Positions 23,623-31,198 of a DNA stretch of 40,810 nucleotides are shown piece after piece. The notes beneath the pieces are model-generated. The model was not told where the DNA came from. It searched no databases and saw only the letters and a program-made list of their open reading frames with translations. Positions within the stretch are counted from its first letter, which is position 1. Each line of letters opens with the position of its first letter. A program made the translations under genes and the position numbers. The stretch is from NCBI RefSeq assembly GCF_000420725.1, contig NZ_ATVM01000026.1, forward strand, positions 1 through 40,810. The letters run 5' to 3'. Origin of the DNA: Marinococcus halotolerans DSM 16375 (lineage in GTDB: Bacteria > Bacillota > Bacilli > Bacillales > Marinococcaceae).

Positions 23623-23765
23623 GTCCTCCTCCCCCTTCTTCTTGGTATAAAAAAATATACCAATAAAATACTTATTTTTAAGATTGTACCTGTTCAGCCG
23701 GGATATTAAACACCAAACCCCGTATTTTTGGTTTATTTGTTGAACAATATGGCAATAATACGTTT

Positions 23766-23862
23766 GCAGGGTTCCCGAGCCACTACTAGGTTAGGATGAA
23801 GGTCTCCCTATCTTTATGAACCCTGCACAATCTCTCTTGGTTTTTACCAAGGGAGATTTTTT
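23766..23862 (+). ncRNA. candidate structured small RNA with own terminator
   Basis: A 9-bp perfect closing stem, GCAGGGTTC (23766-23774) with GAACCCTGC (23818-23826), encloses a 43-base region containing a possible inner pairing of TAGG with CCTA. It is followed two bases later by an intrinsic terminator. No reading frame fits. An AT-rich upstream region with TTGAAC and AATAAT could hold a promoter. It does not match a riboswitch class that I recognise. Confidence 0.5.
23829..23862 (+). terminator. intrinsic terminator ending the candidate sRNA
   Basis: A 12-bp stem with one G-U pair (AATCTCTCTTGG 23829-23840; CCAAGGGAGATT 23847-23858) has a 6-base loop and is followed by a TTTTTTAT run. 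Confidence 0.85.
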
Positions 23863-24089
23863 ATCACATAATGTATTTTTCACATAAACAGTAATTTACC
23901 TACATATTGCTGCTAAATACTTTCGCTACCTTTATATATACGATATTCTCAAGTTATAAACGTCTTCATGACAACAACATGCTGTTAGATATTGTTTATG
24001 AATTGTCCGCACGGGAAAAACATATTGATTGATCCATAGAGGTACGTGTTGATTCCCAATCAAAGAAATACTTGTCGAGGAGGAGTAGC

Positions 24090-24179
24090 ATGTGGAAACA
24101 ATGCACACGATATGTTTTGTTCACTCTCGCTTTGAGCATCTTTTTCATTCTGGTTCTTTTAGCCGTCGGTTCCTATTAA
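24090..24179 (+). CDS. 29-aa single-helix membrane peptide
   Basis: ATG 24090 has GAGGAGGAG ending four bases upstream. The product starts MWKQCTRYVLFTLALSIFFI and ends in a hydrophobic LVLLAVGSY: one helix with a basic N-terminus, so probably N-in. It stands between the candidate sRNA and a bidirectional terminator. It is too short for family assignment. Confidence 0.5.
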   Translation: MWKQCTRYVLFTLALSIFFILVLLAVGSY

Positions 24180-24376
24180 ATGTCTCCACCTATTCGTCTT
24201 ACGATCAAACAATAAGGGTGATCTTCCACATTGATCCATTCCCAATAGAGGTTATGGGAAGATCTTTTCCGTATATTTCAAACCTTTGTCCGATTGCTTT
24301 GTTAGTATTTATTCCTTACTGTGGTGAAAGAGGAACGCCTTCATAAGAGGTGTTTTCCTCCCCCTTTTTCATTTAA

Positions 24377-24408
24377 CAAAAAGCGCCCGGCACCCAGGGC
24401 GCTTTTTG
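24377..24408. terminator. strong bidirectional terminator
   Basis: A perfect 12-bp stem, CAAAAAGCGCCC (24377-24388) with GGGCGCTTTTTG (24397-24408), has an 8-base loop. T-runs are available on both strands. It separates plus-strand small genes from the minus-strand VOC gene. Confidence 0.9.
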
Positions 24409-24465
24409 TATGTCAACTTCGTATTAAATATCTTCTCGAAAAGCAATCAACCTCCGTTCCATCTA

Positions 24466-24870
24466 TCAGGAGCCTCGGCGTCGAACATCAATAAGTTCAA
24501 TCAAATTCCCATCAGGATCCCGTAAATAAACCATTCGCCTTCGGCCCGTTGAATCTGCTTGAATATGACTACAGGCTCCGCCATGCCAACGAATGTGTTC
24601 GATGGTTGTTTCCAATTTTCGAACATGAAAAGTGAATGCAAAACCATCCTGCATCTCCGGAAAATCACTTAAATCACCGGTGGCAATCGCTTTCGCCATG
24701 GAGGCCTTAGGCCGTATGATCAGCCACTGGTGCTGACCCAGCTCAAAAACGACGTCTCCACTGTCTTTCAGCGCGGTTGACGAAACGAAAGGCAAGGCTA
24801 AAACGTCATGGTAAAAATGAATACATTCCTCGTAATTGGTGACAAGTAATTGAAAGGAGTGAAAATGCAT
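24466..24870 (-). CDS. VOC-family (glyoxalase/bleomycin-resistance fold) protein
   Basis: About 134 residues from ATG 24870, with AAAGGA upstream; an earlier ATG at 24897 is less conserved. Two beta-alpha-beta-beta-beta modules are present: FHSFQLLVTNYEECIHFYHDVLALPFV opens the first, and FAFTFHVRKLETTIEHIRWHGG begins the second. The closing VYLRDPDGNLIELIDV carries the metal-binding Glu. The substrate is unknown. It lies just before an AraC-type gene on the same strand. Confidence 0.85.
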   Translation of the reverse strand: MHFHSFQLLVTNYEECIHFYHDVLALPFVSSTALKDSGDVVFELGQHQWLIIRPKASMAKAIATGDLSDFPEMQDGFAFTFHVRKLETTIEHIRWHGGACSHIQADSTGRRRMVYLRDPDGNLIELIDVRRRGS

Positions 24871-24932
24871 GCAATAGCCATCCTTTCCATGATCCATTCA
24901 TGCTTTCTCCTGTTTTGCTCTGTTTCTTTGTA

Positions 24933-25310
24933 TTAGCTATCCTCTTCATGCTGGGCTTCCCAATACCGTTGCCGATATGCGCTCGGCGAGCATTGAAACC
25001 GCTGACGAAACACGGTGGAAAAATAATGCTGACGAGTAAATTGAAAGTGTTCGGCAATTCCTCGAATAGATTCTTCTGTTTGTGCCAGCATTGCAGCCGC
25101 CTCTTCAACACGCCGTCGCATAATGTAGGTCGGTATGGTCCGTTGAAGATGATGATTCACCTCGGCACTTAAGCGATCGCTTGATACATGTAAGGCCTGA
25201 GCGATCTGTTCCACGGACAACGCCGATGTCAAATGCCTATCCACATAGGCGACAAACTCCAGGATGAGTGGTGGATAGATATGTTGTAACAGGTGCTGTT
25301 CTTGCTCCAT
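24933..25310 (-). CDS. AraC-type transcriptional regulator, HTH domain only
   Basis: A 125-residue protein made almost entirely of the double helix-turn-helix AraC domain. The first HTH is LSVEQIAQALHVSSDRLSAEVN, the linker is RTIPTYIMRRRVEEAAAML and the second HTH is SIRGIAEHFQFTRQHYFSTVFRQRFQCSPSAYRQ. There is no effector-binding or dimerisation domain, so it resembles MarA/SoxS-type stand-alone regulators that are controlled by their own abundance. GGAGAGG precedes the ATG. It ends 63 bases before the VOC gene start, which may be its target or operon partner. Confidence 0.85.
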   Translation of the reverse strand: MEQEQHLLQHIYPPLILEFVAYVDRHLTSALSVEQIAQALHVSSDRLSAEVNHHLQRTIPTYIMRRRVEEAAAMLAQTEESIRGIAEHFQFTRQHYFSTVFRQRFQCSPSAYRQRYWEAQHEEDS

Positions 25311-25495
25311 ACTCCCTCTCCTTTCCGCTTGAATTTTGTTGTCATTCTTTTGCTATTCTTGTTTGCCACGAGCCAACCCCTATCATGGCGATCTTCTTTC
25401 TGTTCTCCTCTTAGTGGTTCGAATAGTTAGGGGGCATAAAATCAGCTATTTTTTCTACGATTGTGCCTTCAGCGTGTTCAAGCATCAAACGCCTG

Positions 25496-25816
25496 TTAAC
25501 GTTGTTTTCGTTGATGAATGAAATTCTTCCCTTCGGCGGTAGACACATATGCATTGGTAAATGCCAGGGTGGTATATAATGGTGGAGCATCATCTAGCCG
25601 AAGAGCCACTAATCGATGGCCAGCAACATTCTCGTTAGGCGAACCTTGTAAGGCTTCCAATACATCCTGTGGATGATCCCCTGGTTCCGCTTCCACCATA
25701 TAGCAGTTATTCGTCAGCCGGAGATGGCTCGGAAACGTTTGTTCGATAGCTTCCGTCAATGATAATCGGTCGTCTGCGGACGAATGTTTTTCGAAATTGA
25801 CTACAAATAAAGGCAT
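25496..25816 (-). CDS. hypothetical protein, 106 aa
   Basis: AAAGGAG precedes the ATG. A soluble alpha/beta protein starting MPLFVVNFEKHSSADDRLSL, with a conserved-looking NNCYMVEAEPGDHPQDVLEAL and a basic end, FIHQRKQR. The pattern of a beta strand, helix, beta strand, then a helix from D52 on resembles a ferredoxin-like (ACT- or DUF4242-like) fold, but no family could be assigned. It is a single gene in the stress block. Confidence 0.6.
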   Translation of the reverse strand: MPLFVVNFEKHSSADDRLSLTEAIEQTFPSHLRLTNNCYMVEAEPGDHPQDVLEALQGSPNENVAGHRLVALRLDDAPPLYTTLAFTNAYVSTAEGKNFIHQRKQR

Positions 25817-26041
25817 AATGTTTAGCTCTCCTTTGATTCATTGTTATTCCAGGATTTTGAACCAGAAAAAAGGGAAAAGGTGTCGGATTCATTGCCCTAT
25901 ACATGAACCCCGACACGATCCTCATTGGCAAAACGCAAGGCTAGGAATTACCACGGCCAGTCCTGGTGGTCATTTCGTCTGCTGAATCATATATCGTGGT
26001 CCATATCCGGACTTCTCTTCCCAATCAGATGTGTCGACCGA

Positions 26042-26503
26042 TTAATCTTGGGACGGATCTGACGTTGACGTCGGAGAAGAGGGCTTCTGCTTGGCTTCCT
26101 GAATTTCTTGATCAATATCTTGTTTCAATCGTTCCTTTTCTTCTTGAATGCCTTCTCGAGTGTTGCTCGCCGCCAGTAGTGATTCTTCTTTTACGTCTTT
26201 CCATTCCCGGCTGGTGCTCTCCACCGCCTGTTTGGCACGATCGCTCACCGTTTTGGCTTGTTCCTTGACAGTAGATGATACACGATCTTTTCGGTCTTTC
26301 ATGGACGTAGCCCATGCTTCTGTGCGGGTCGTAACATCTTCCTTGGTGTCTTTAGCTTTTTGTTGCCAATCTTGGCTTTTGACGACAATCTCATTTCTCG
26401 TTTCCTTGCCATTTTTCGGGGCTAGCAGTGATGCTGCAATGCTTCCCATTACCACGCCCGTCGCTATTCCACTAATAAATACTACTACTTGATTCGTTTC
26501 CAT
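26042..26503 (-). CDS. YtxH-domain general stress protein
   Basis: A 153-residue protein. The N-terminal YtxH domain has one helix (VVFISGIATGVVMGSIAASLL) followed by APKNGKETRNEI, the diagnostic APxxGxExR motif. The rest is a long polar helix rich in Lys, Glu and Gln, with LEA-like 11-residue character (QKAKDTKEDV, KEQAKTVSDRAKQAVE), and a Ser/Pro tail. AGGAGG precedes the ATG. A role in stress protection at the membrane is inferred from the family. Confidence 0.85.
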   Translation of the reverse strand: METNQVVVFISGIATGVVMGSIAASLLAPKNGKETRNEIVVKSQDWQQKAKDTKEDVTTRTEAWATSMKDRKDRVSSTVKEQAKTVSDRAKQAVESTSREWKDVKEESLLAASNTREGIQEEKERLKQDIDQEIQEAKQKPSSPTSTSDPSQD

Positions 26504-26570
26504 TTTATAACCTCCTCGATGTTAGCTGGTGCTTTCCTATCGTTATCGCTTGTTCATGTCCTGCTCGTTT

Positions 26571-26852
26571 TTATTTTGCTCTTCTTGCTCTCCGTACACA
26601 CCGTTCTGTGTAACATACCATTTCTTGTACAGCTGGCACGATCAACCATTGACGCTCGCTCACCTCGAGAACGGCCTGTTGCATCGACGCATATTTATAT
26701 GGATCCTCGTACCTGCTCCACCTCTCTCGCCAGTCGCACCATATATAATATTCCATACTATGAAGCACGCGTTTAGCATGATTCTTTTCCTCTTGTAGAT
26801 ATGGCAAATGGCGAACAAGCCCCTGCAAAACAGCCGAATCATGTGAAGTCAT
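26571..26852 (-). CDS. hypothetical protein, 93 aa
   Basis: ATG 26852 is chosen because AAGGTGG lies eight bases before it; a GTG 12 bases upstream abuts that site. The protein is soluble and helical, with many Trp, Tyr and Arg in the middle (MEYYIWCDWRERWSRYEDPYKY) and a basic C-terminus (RRARRAK). No family was recognised. It lies between a YtxH gene and an AraC pair on the same strand. Confidence 0.55.
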   Translation of the reverse strand: MTSHDSAVLQGLVRHLPYLQEEKNHAKRVLHSMEYYIWCDWRERWSRYEDPYKYASMQQAVLEVSERQWLIVPAVQEMVCYTERCVRRARRAK

Positions 26853-26917
26853 GTTTCTCACCACCTTTCTTTGATTAATCTATGCTTCTTTTTTCCTGTT
26901 TGGCATCACTACCACTG

Positions 26918-27127
26918 TTATATGGTCTGAGGTAAAATTTTGATGGAACAATCAGGAAACTTTAATTTGCATTGGTCATAAAAAGCTTGAGCCTGTTCAT
27001 AGGTCGAAAACGAGACAGAAGCTGGGGTGTGATCATTTGCCTCTTGAACCTCTTCCGTAAAGGCGTTCACTTCCCGTCCGTCGGGATCCAGGATCACTAC
27101 CATAAACGGGTGGGTGGATTCGGTCAT
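26918..27127 (-). CDS. hypothetical protein, 69 aa, downstream of an AraC regulator
   Basis: AAGGAGAG precedes the ATG, which lies 12 bases after the AraC stop, so it is in the same operon. A small alpha/beta protein: FMVVILDPDGREVNAFTEEV, then SVSFSTYEQAQAFYDQCKLK. No signal or membrane segment. It could be a partner or target of the AraC protein; no family is recognised. Confidence 0.65.
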   Translation of the reverse strand: MTESTHPFMVVILDPDGREVNAFTEEVQEANDHTPASVSFSTYEQAQAFYDQCKLKFPDCSIKILPQTI

Positions 27128-27139
27128 GACTTTCTCTCC

Positions 27140-27850
27140 TTAATGGTTGAATCGGTGATACTGACGGTATTGATTCGGTGTCCAACCATACTTCTTTTTA
27201 AATTGCCGGGCCAAATAACTGCTGTTCGGAAAATGTAGGCGACGAGCAATGGTTGTGATGGGCTCATCAGTCTCTTCCAACCATTGTTTGGCTTGTCGGA
27301 GCCGCTGCTGCTGAATATAACCACGAACGCCAATCTTCCACTCTTGATGCATGATTCGCGACAAATGGCCTTCCGAAATCCCGGCTACATGCGCTAACTG
27401 AAACAATGACAATTTTTGTTCCAAATGATGCTGAATGTAGTCGTCCACGACTTGCAGGTGAGCAGCTGCCGTTGTAGCTCCGGGGCGTGCCTGAATATGT
27501 TCCTGAAAACGGCGCAGGACAAACCATTCGTCCATCTGATAATCCGGTTCCTTTAAACAGGCACGCATCGCTTCAACAGACATCCACACGTCCCATGAAA
27601 AGCCATATTTTTCAATAAAACGTTGATGATATTGTTCAAACAAAAGCTGATAGCCTACACACGCAAGACTACCGGAAGGATCCTCCATGGTCTTTCGAAA
27701 TCCTTCTAATTCTTGGGCTGCATGCTCCATATTGGCCATAAAAATATGATCAACAGCACGGGACAGGGATGCCGTATCTATCGTCAACGCTCCATGTGCT
27801 TGCCATGCAATCAGTTGACGATCCAAGCGTTCCTGATACTTCTGCTCCAT
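27140..27850 (-). CDS. AraC-family transcriptional regulator
   Basis: About 236 residues from ATG 27850; a TTG at 27862 is possible, and no ideal ribosome site is seen for either. The N-terminal 125 residues are helical and unlike cupin-type AraC sensors. The C-terminal AraC domain is complete, with the first HTH LSLFQLAHVAGISEGHLSRIMHQ, the linker IGVRGYIQQQRLRQAKQWL and the second HTH EPITTIARRLHFPNSSYLARQFKKKYGWTPNQYR. It heads an operon with the 69-residue protein. The inducer is unknown. Confidence 0.87.
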   Translation of the reverse strand: MEQKYQERLDRQLIAWQAHGALTIDTASLSRAVDHIFMANMEHAAQELEGFRKTMEDPSGSLACVGYQLLFEQYHQRFIEKYGFSWDVWMSVEAMRACLKEPDYQMDEWFVLRRFQEHIQARPGATTAAAHLQVVDDYIQHHLEQKLSLFQLAHVAGISEGHLSRIMHQEWKIGVRGYIQQQRLRQAKQWLEETDEPITTIARRLHFPNSSYLARQFKKKYGWTPNQYRQYHRFNH

Positions 27851-28617
27851 TATTCCAGTCAAACTCCTTCGGGTGTATTATCACGTTTTTTCAAGGCGCT
27901 GGTAACGGCACCACACGAAAAAAGTGACGGATAATTATCGTATCAAGTGCATGACGATTCGACCATGTCGATTCTCTCCCTTCCTGCTTTTGTCGTGCTT
28001 TGTACAAGGGCTAACAAGCGCTAAAAAATTCCAATCTCCAAATTTCTTCATATTTCTTCAATTATCTTTATTATTTGATTTCAAAAAGATTCAAATAGCA
28101 TTTAATCATTTATATATGTTTATACTCGTTATTATGATTATATGCTCAACATTTTTCGTGAAATTGTATAATTATTTATATTTTATTCATTTCTTATACG
28201 AAATCAAGCGATATTCAACGAAAAAGTAATGATTTCAAACTTATTGGAATGTTATCAGCATATTAAACTATAGATGCTCTATTTTTAGGTTTTTATCTGT
28301 ATTATTAAGTTTTTTCTTATCATGATTTGCATAATTAAAATCAGTAAATTTAGAACGCTTGTATATTTTCCGGCAAACCTTTCAGCGTGTTTCAATGCTT
28401 TCAGTACAAATGATCGCTTGGTATACAAAAAACCACCCGCAGAGAATAGATCCCGCCGGTGGTGATATCAAGCGACAACACAGCTATGCCTTTCTTGTAT
28501 CTGCATCTAACGACCTTGTGAGAACTACTGATATCTTGATGCTTTGAAGACTATGGGTGCCGCGATCGGAGAAAATCAATACTTACTTCCTCCATCCCCT
28601 AGCACTCCCTTGATACC
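27851..28617. other. AT-rich intergenic region, no supported gene
   Basis: An open frame at 27924-28229 has no ribosome site and a composition of random AT-rich DNA, so it is not called. The AraC promoter must lie at the left. The terminator of the amaP operon lies at 28427-28463. Confidence 0.5.
28427..28463 (-). terminator. terminator of the amaP-asp23 operon
   Basis: On the minus strand ACCACC (28463-28458) pairs with GGTGGT (28437-28432), with extra GC pairing inside, and is followed by TTTTTTG. Confidence 0.6.
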
Positions 28618-29049
28618 CTATTCGACGCGATCACTTTGTTGATCCCGACGACTGGTCTTTTTTTCTTTATACTCTTCTTTAGTTAGAACATCTTCCACAT
28701 GCATGTTGACTTCGGTGACTTCCAGTCCTGTCATTTCCGAAACCGCTCGTTTCACCGACTGCTTGAGCTGCTGGTACACATTCGGAATACTTTTGCCATA
28801 CTCGACCACGCAGGAAACATCAATGGCTGCCTGCCGCTCTCCCACGTCTGCATTGACGCCTTTCGTGATGTTATCCGAACTTCCAATACGGTCAGACACT
28901 TCTTCAAAAAAACCACCGCTCATTTCTAGAATCCCGTCTACATCTTTGGCGGAAATTGCTGCAATTTTTTTGATCACATGATCTTCAAACGTTAATTTGC
29001 TCTCCTGGTTACGCTCATTTGGCGTATTGGCTTGTGGTTGATTTTCCAT
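28618..29049 (-). CDS. asp23: Asp23/Gls24 family envelope stress protein
   Basis: A 143-residue protein. The Asp23 domain spans about 19-125: LTFEDHVIKKIAAISAKDVDGILEM, ADVGERQAAIDVSCVVEYGKSIPNVYQQLKQSVKRAVSEM and the closing GLEVTEVNMHVEDV. The polar C-tail is rich in Lys and Asp. In Staphylococcus the homologue is anchored to the membrane by AmaP and accumulates under alkaline shock. It is the third gene of the amaP-DUF2273-asp23 operon, the classic order. Confidence 0.92.
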   Translation of the reverse strand: MENQPQANTPNERNQESKLTFEDHVIKKIAAISAKDVDGILEMSGGFFEEVSDRIGSSDNITKGVNADVGERQAAIDVSCVVEYGKSIPNVYQQLKQSVKRAVSEMTGLEVTEVNMHVEDVLTKEEYKEKKTSRRDQQSDRVE

Positions 29050-29096
29050 GATTCGTGATTCCTCCTCGAAAATACATGATAATGGTAATGGGCTGC

Positions 29097-29309
29097 TTAG
29101 CGTTGAAAGAAAAAGGCCAGCAGCTGATCAAGCCTCAGGTCGCCATCGATGATTTTTCCGATCAGCACCCCGATCAATAAGAACAGAAGCACCACCAGGG
29201 CATGACCGAAACCCACCGTGAGATACAAGATGCTGAACACAATGGCCATCAGCAGGCTGATGATTCGTCCCCGATAAGGACGCAGCCGTTGCCATGTTTC
29301 TTCGTTCAT
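29097..29309 (-). CDS. DUF2273 small membrane protein
   Basis: A 70-residue protein with two helices (about 13-32 and 34-50) and the family ending LIGKIIDGDLRLDQLLAFFF. AAGGAGG precedes the ATG. It lies 12 bases after amaP and 47 before asp23. The family is the constant middle gene of the asp23 operon and interacts with the AmaP/Asp23 system. Confidence 0.9.
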   Translation of the reverse strand: MNEETWQRLRPYRGRIISLLMAIVFSILYLTVGFGHALVVLLFLLIGVLIGKIIDGDLRLDQLLAFFFQR

Positions 29310-29321
29310 GGGGTTCCCTCC

Positions 29322-29870
29322 TTACACCACGCGGGCTTTTTTCTTATCGACTTTGGGTTCATGGACCGTCACCCGGACGTCCCGCACCGGAACTTCCAGC
29401 CAGGCTTCGACCCGGTCTTTGACCCGCTGCTGGATCTCTTTGGTTAACGTCTGGGCTTCCGTTTCCCGAAACAGATGAAAGGACGTTCGAATATTGATTG
29501 CATCCTGTTTGCGGGGAATTTGAATAATTACTTCCGGAGCCCGAAGGTCCCGGTACTCTTTTAAGGTTTGATGGACCATGGAGCGAATGGATGCACGGGT
29601 AATTTCAATCGTCCCATCACTCGTTTCAATATGGAATCCGTCGCTTGATGGCGATGATCGCGTCAGCGACGTGATCAAGATGCCAATCGATATGATTCCA
29701 ATGAAAATAGCCATCCCAATAATAATCCAAAAGCCAACCGTATCTCCTAGCCAACCATCAATCATCGCAGTGCTGGCGCCTAGCTCAAATACGTACAACA
29801 GCGCCCCGGTCGTAAACACGATCGTCACGAAAGCGAATAACAAACCGATGATGCGTGTCAGGCCGTTCAT
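29322..29870 (-). CDS. amaP: AmaP, membrane anchor for Asp23
   Basis: A 182-residue protein from ATG 29870 (GGGGGGAG upstream; the longer frame to 29951 is not conserved). Two N-terminal helices (about 5-27 and 46-68) are followed by a cytoplasmic domain with FHIETSDGTIEITRASIRSMVHQTL and QQRVKDRVEAWLEVPVRDVRVTVHEPK, the DUF322-like Asp23-related part. It tethers Asp23 to the membrane. A sigma-B-like promoter lies about 60-80 bases upstream. Confidence 0.9.
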   Translation of the reverse strand: MNGLTRIIGLLFAFVTIVFTTGALLYVFELGASTAMIDGWLGDTVGFWIIIGMAIFIGIISIGILITSLTRSSPSSDGFHIETSDGTIEITRASIRSMVHQTLKEYRDLRAPEVIIQIPRKQDAINIRTSFHLFRETEAQTLTKEIQQRVKDRVEAWLEVPVRDVRVTVHEPKVDKKKARVV

Positions 29871-29927
29871 TGTCTCCCCCCTTATGCCTCGCTGTCTCGT
29901 AATCACCGATGAAGCACTGTCTTCTAT

Positions 29928-29953
29928 ATGCCCAAAAACAATGAAAATCAAAC
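29928..29953 (-). promoter_or_regulatory. sigma-B-like promoter of amaP
   Basis: On the minus strand, GTTTGA (29953-29948), 14 bases, then GGGCAT (29933-29928). This fits the sigma-B form and matches the pair at 21819-21843. Confidence 0.55.
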
Positions 29954-30256
29954 TATGTGCGAATATTATTAATGATGTTGGAAAAATATCGTTTTAATCT
30001 GATCAAATCGTATTTATTGGTCTATAATCGATCCTCATTAGATTATATTAGATTTTTTACTTTGGAATTTTCTCTATCTTTTGAAATCAATTTGAACATG
30101 TCGAGCTATATAGTCGCTGTCTGCTTAAAAGAAAAATGCCATATAGGACCACCAATTGCTAAACATTAAATAAAGGGTGTCCCCTATGTTTTAGAGAATG
30201 ATGATACGGAAGACGAACATTGATAGGCACAATGGGATGAAAAATGGTATATCATC
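29954..30256. other. AT-rich stretch without a gene
   Basis: No supported reading frame. The composition is strongly AT-rich with stops in all frames. Confidence 0.45.
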
Positions 30257-30282
30257 AAAAAAAGACCAGCTTATTCGGCTGG
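30257..30282 (-). terminator. possible terminator on the minus strand
   Basis: A 5-bp stem, CCAGC with GCTGG (30266-30270, 30278-30282), is followed on the minus strand by a T-run from the A-run at 30257-30263. No gene clearly feeds into it. Confidence 0.35.
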
Positions 30283-30469
30283 CCATAAAGCAAATCGATA
30301 CCGATGATAAAGACATGTTGGGAGCTAATGTTCTTCCTCTCACAGACGATTGTTATTCGACACGCTGTTCCGCTTAGGTTTCCCATCACTTCGAATGCGT
30401 TTAACATTTCATTATTCTTTTGCAACGCATAAGGAACTAATATCAAATTCTAGAAGCACTATTATTTTT

Positions 30470-30497
30470 TATTTACATAATCGCGATTATGAGCAGC
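30470..30497 (-). other. dif-like Xer site with TCGCGA centre (site B)
   Basis: Read on the minus strand, the left arm is GCTGCTCATAA, the centre TCGCGA and the right arm TTATGTAAATA. The centre is identical to site A at 17287-17314 and in the same orientation. The XerD-type right arm matches the Firmicute consensus in 9 of 11 positions. It lies in non-coding DNA. Confidence 0.5.
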
Positions 30498-30530
30498 TTT
30501 ATGATGAAGTAAGTCCCAACCATCCTTATA

Positions 30531-30579
30531 TCAAAAGCAAGACCAGCCACGTTTAAGTTACGGCTGATCTTGCTTTTGA
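30531..30579. terminator. bidirectional terminator
   Basis: An 18-bp stem with one G-U pair (30531-30548 with 30562-30579) has a 13-base loop and runs of A and T at the ends. It lies 25 bases after the stop of the YcxB-like gene. Confidence 0.85.
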
Positions 30580-30603
30580 CATTTTAAGTTTTTCCAAACT
30601 GTT

Positions 30604-31083
30604 TTATACATGTTTATATAAGATATTCTGAAACGTCGAAACGTCTTCCGTAGAAGCAAAAAACCGTTTGGGAATAACAAACGCCATGTTTTTTGATGGG
30701 TAAATCAAAAACATATCTTCTCGTTCTTTTTGTTGATAGACGTCTGCCCACGGAAGCACAACTTCCCCCGTTTCTTGCTGCTTCACATGCAGGCCATGCT
30801 CGTCAGCTGAAAATCGTTGTTCATATTTTAACGAGGCATGACTCCGATATTCTTGTTTGGCTTGCATTGAAAATAAAATAATTAATGTTAAAGCTTCCAA
30901 AGCCGTAAACATCGCTGTGTAAACGATCAAACGAAGAGCAGAAGGATTAATTAATACGAGGACGAGGACAAAGCCAATGACGGCACTTAAACCAATGGTC
31001 ACACGTATTCTTGTTTTCATATGATGCAAATGAAATGTTTTGTATTCTTCTTCGGTGATGGTGCCTCCAAATGCACACTGCAT
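30604..31083 (-). CDS. YcxB-like membrane protein
   Basis: A 159-residue protein. The N-terminal cytosolic part starts MQCAFGGTITEEEYKTFHLH; two helices at about 29-47 and 53-71 follow, then a C-terminal YcxB-like beta domain (RFSADEHGLHVKQQETGEVVLPWADVYQQKEREDMFLIYPSKNMAFVIPKRFF). AAAGGGGAT precedes the ATG. The domain resembles PH-like membrane modules; the function is unknown. Confidence 0.82.
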   Translation of the reverse strand: MQCAFGGTITEEEYKTFHLHHMKTRIRVTIGLSAVIGFVLVLVLINPSALRLIVYTAMFTALEALTLIILFSMQAKQEYRSHASLKYEQRFSADEHGLHVKQQETGEVVLPWADVYQQKEREDMFLIYPSKNMAFVIPKRFFASTEDVSTFQNILYKHV

Positions 31084-31198
31084 AAGATATATCCCCTTTT
31101 CTCTATGTAAAATCCTTTATAACAAAATAATGATTCTTTGCTCCATGAATATCATGAAACAAAGAATCCAAAAATTCAAGATTGTTTTCAACTATGCT

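Noticed and set aside
27924-28229. Open frame of 101 codons on the plus strand
   Set aside because: No ribosome site, composition of random AT-rich DNA, and a hydrophobic sequence with no pattern. Not supported as a gene.
30255-30556. Possible small genes around dif-like site B (both strands)
   Set aside because: No ribosome sites or family features. The frames cross the terminator and the Xer-like site.
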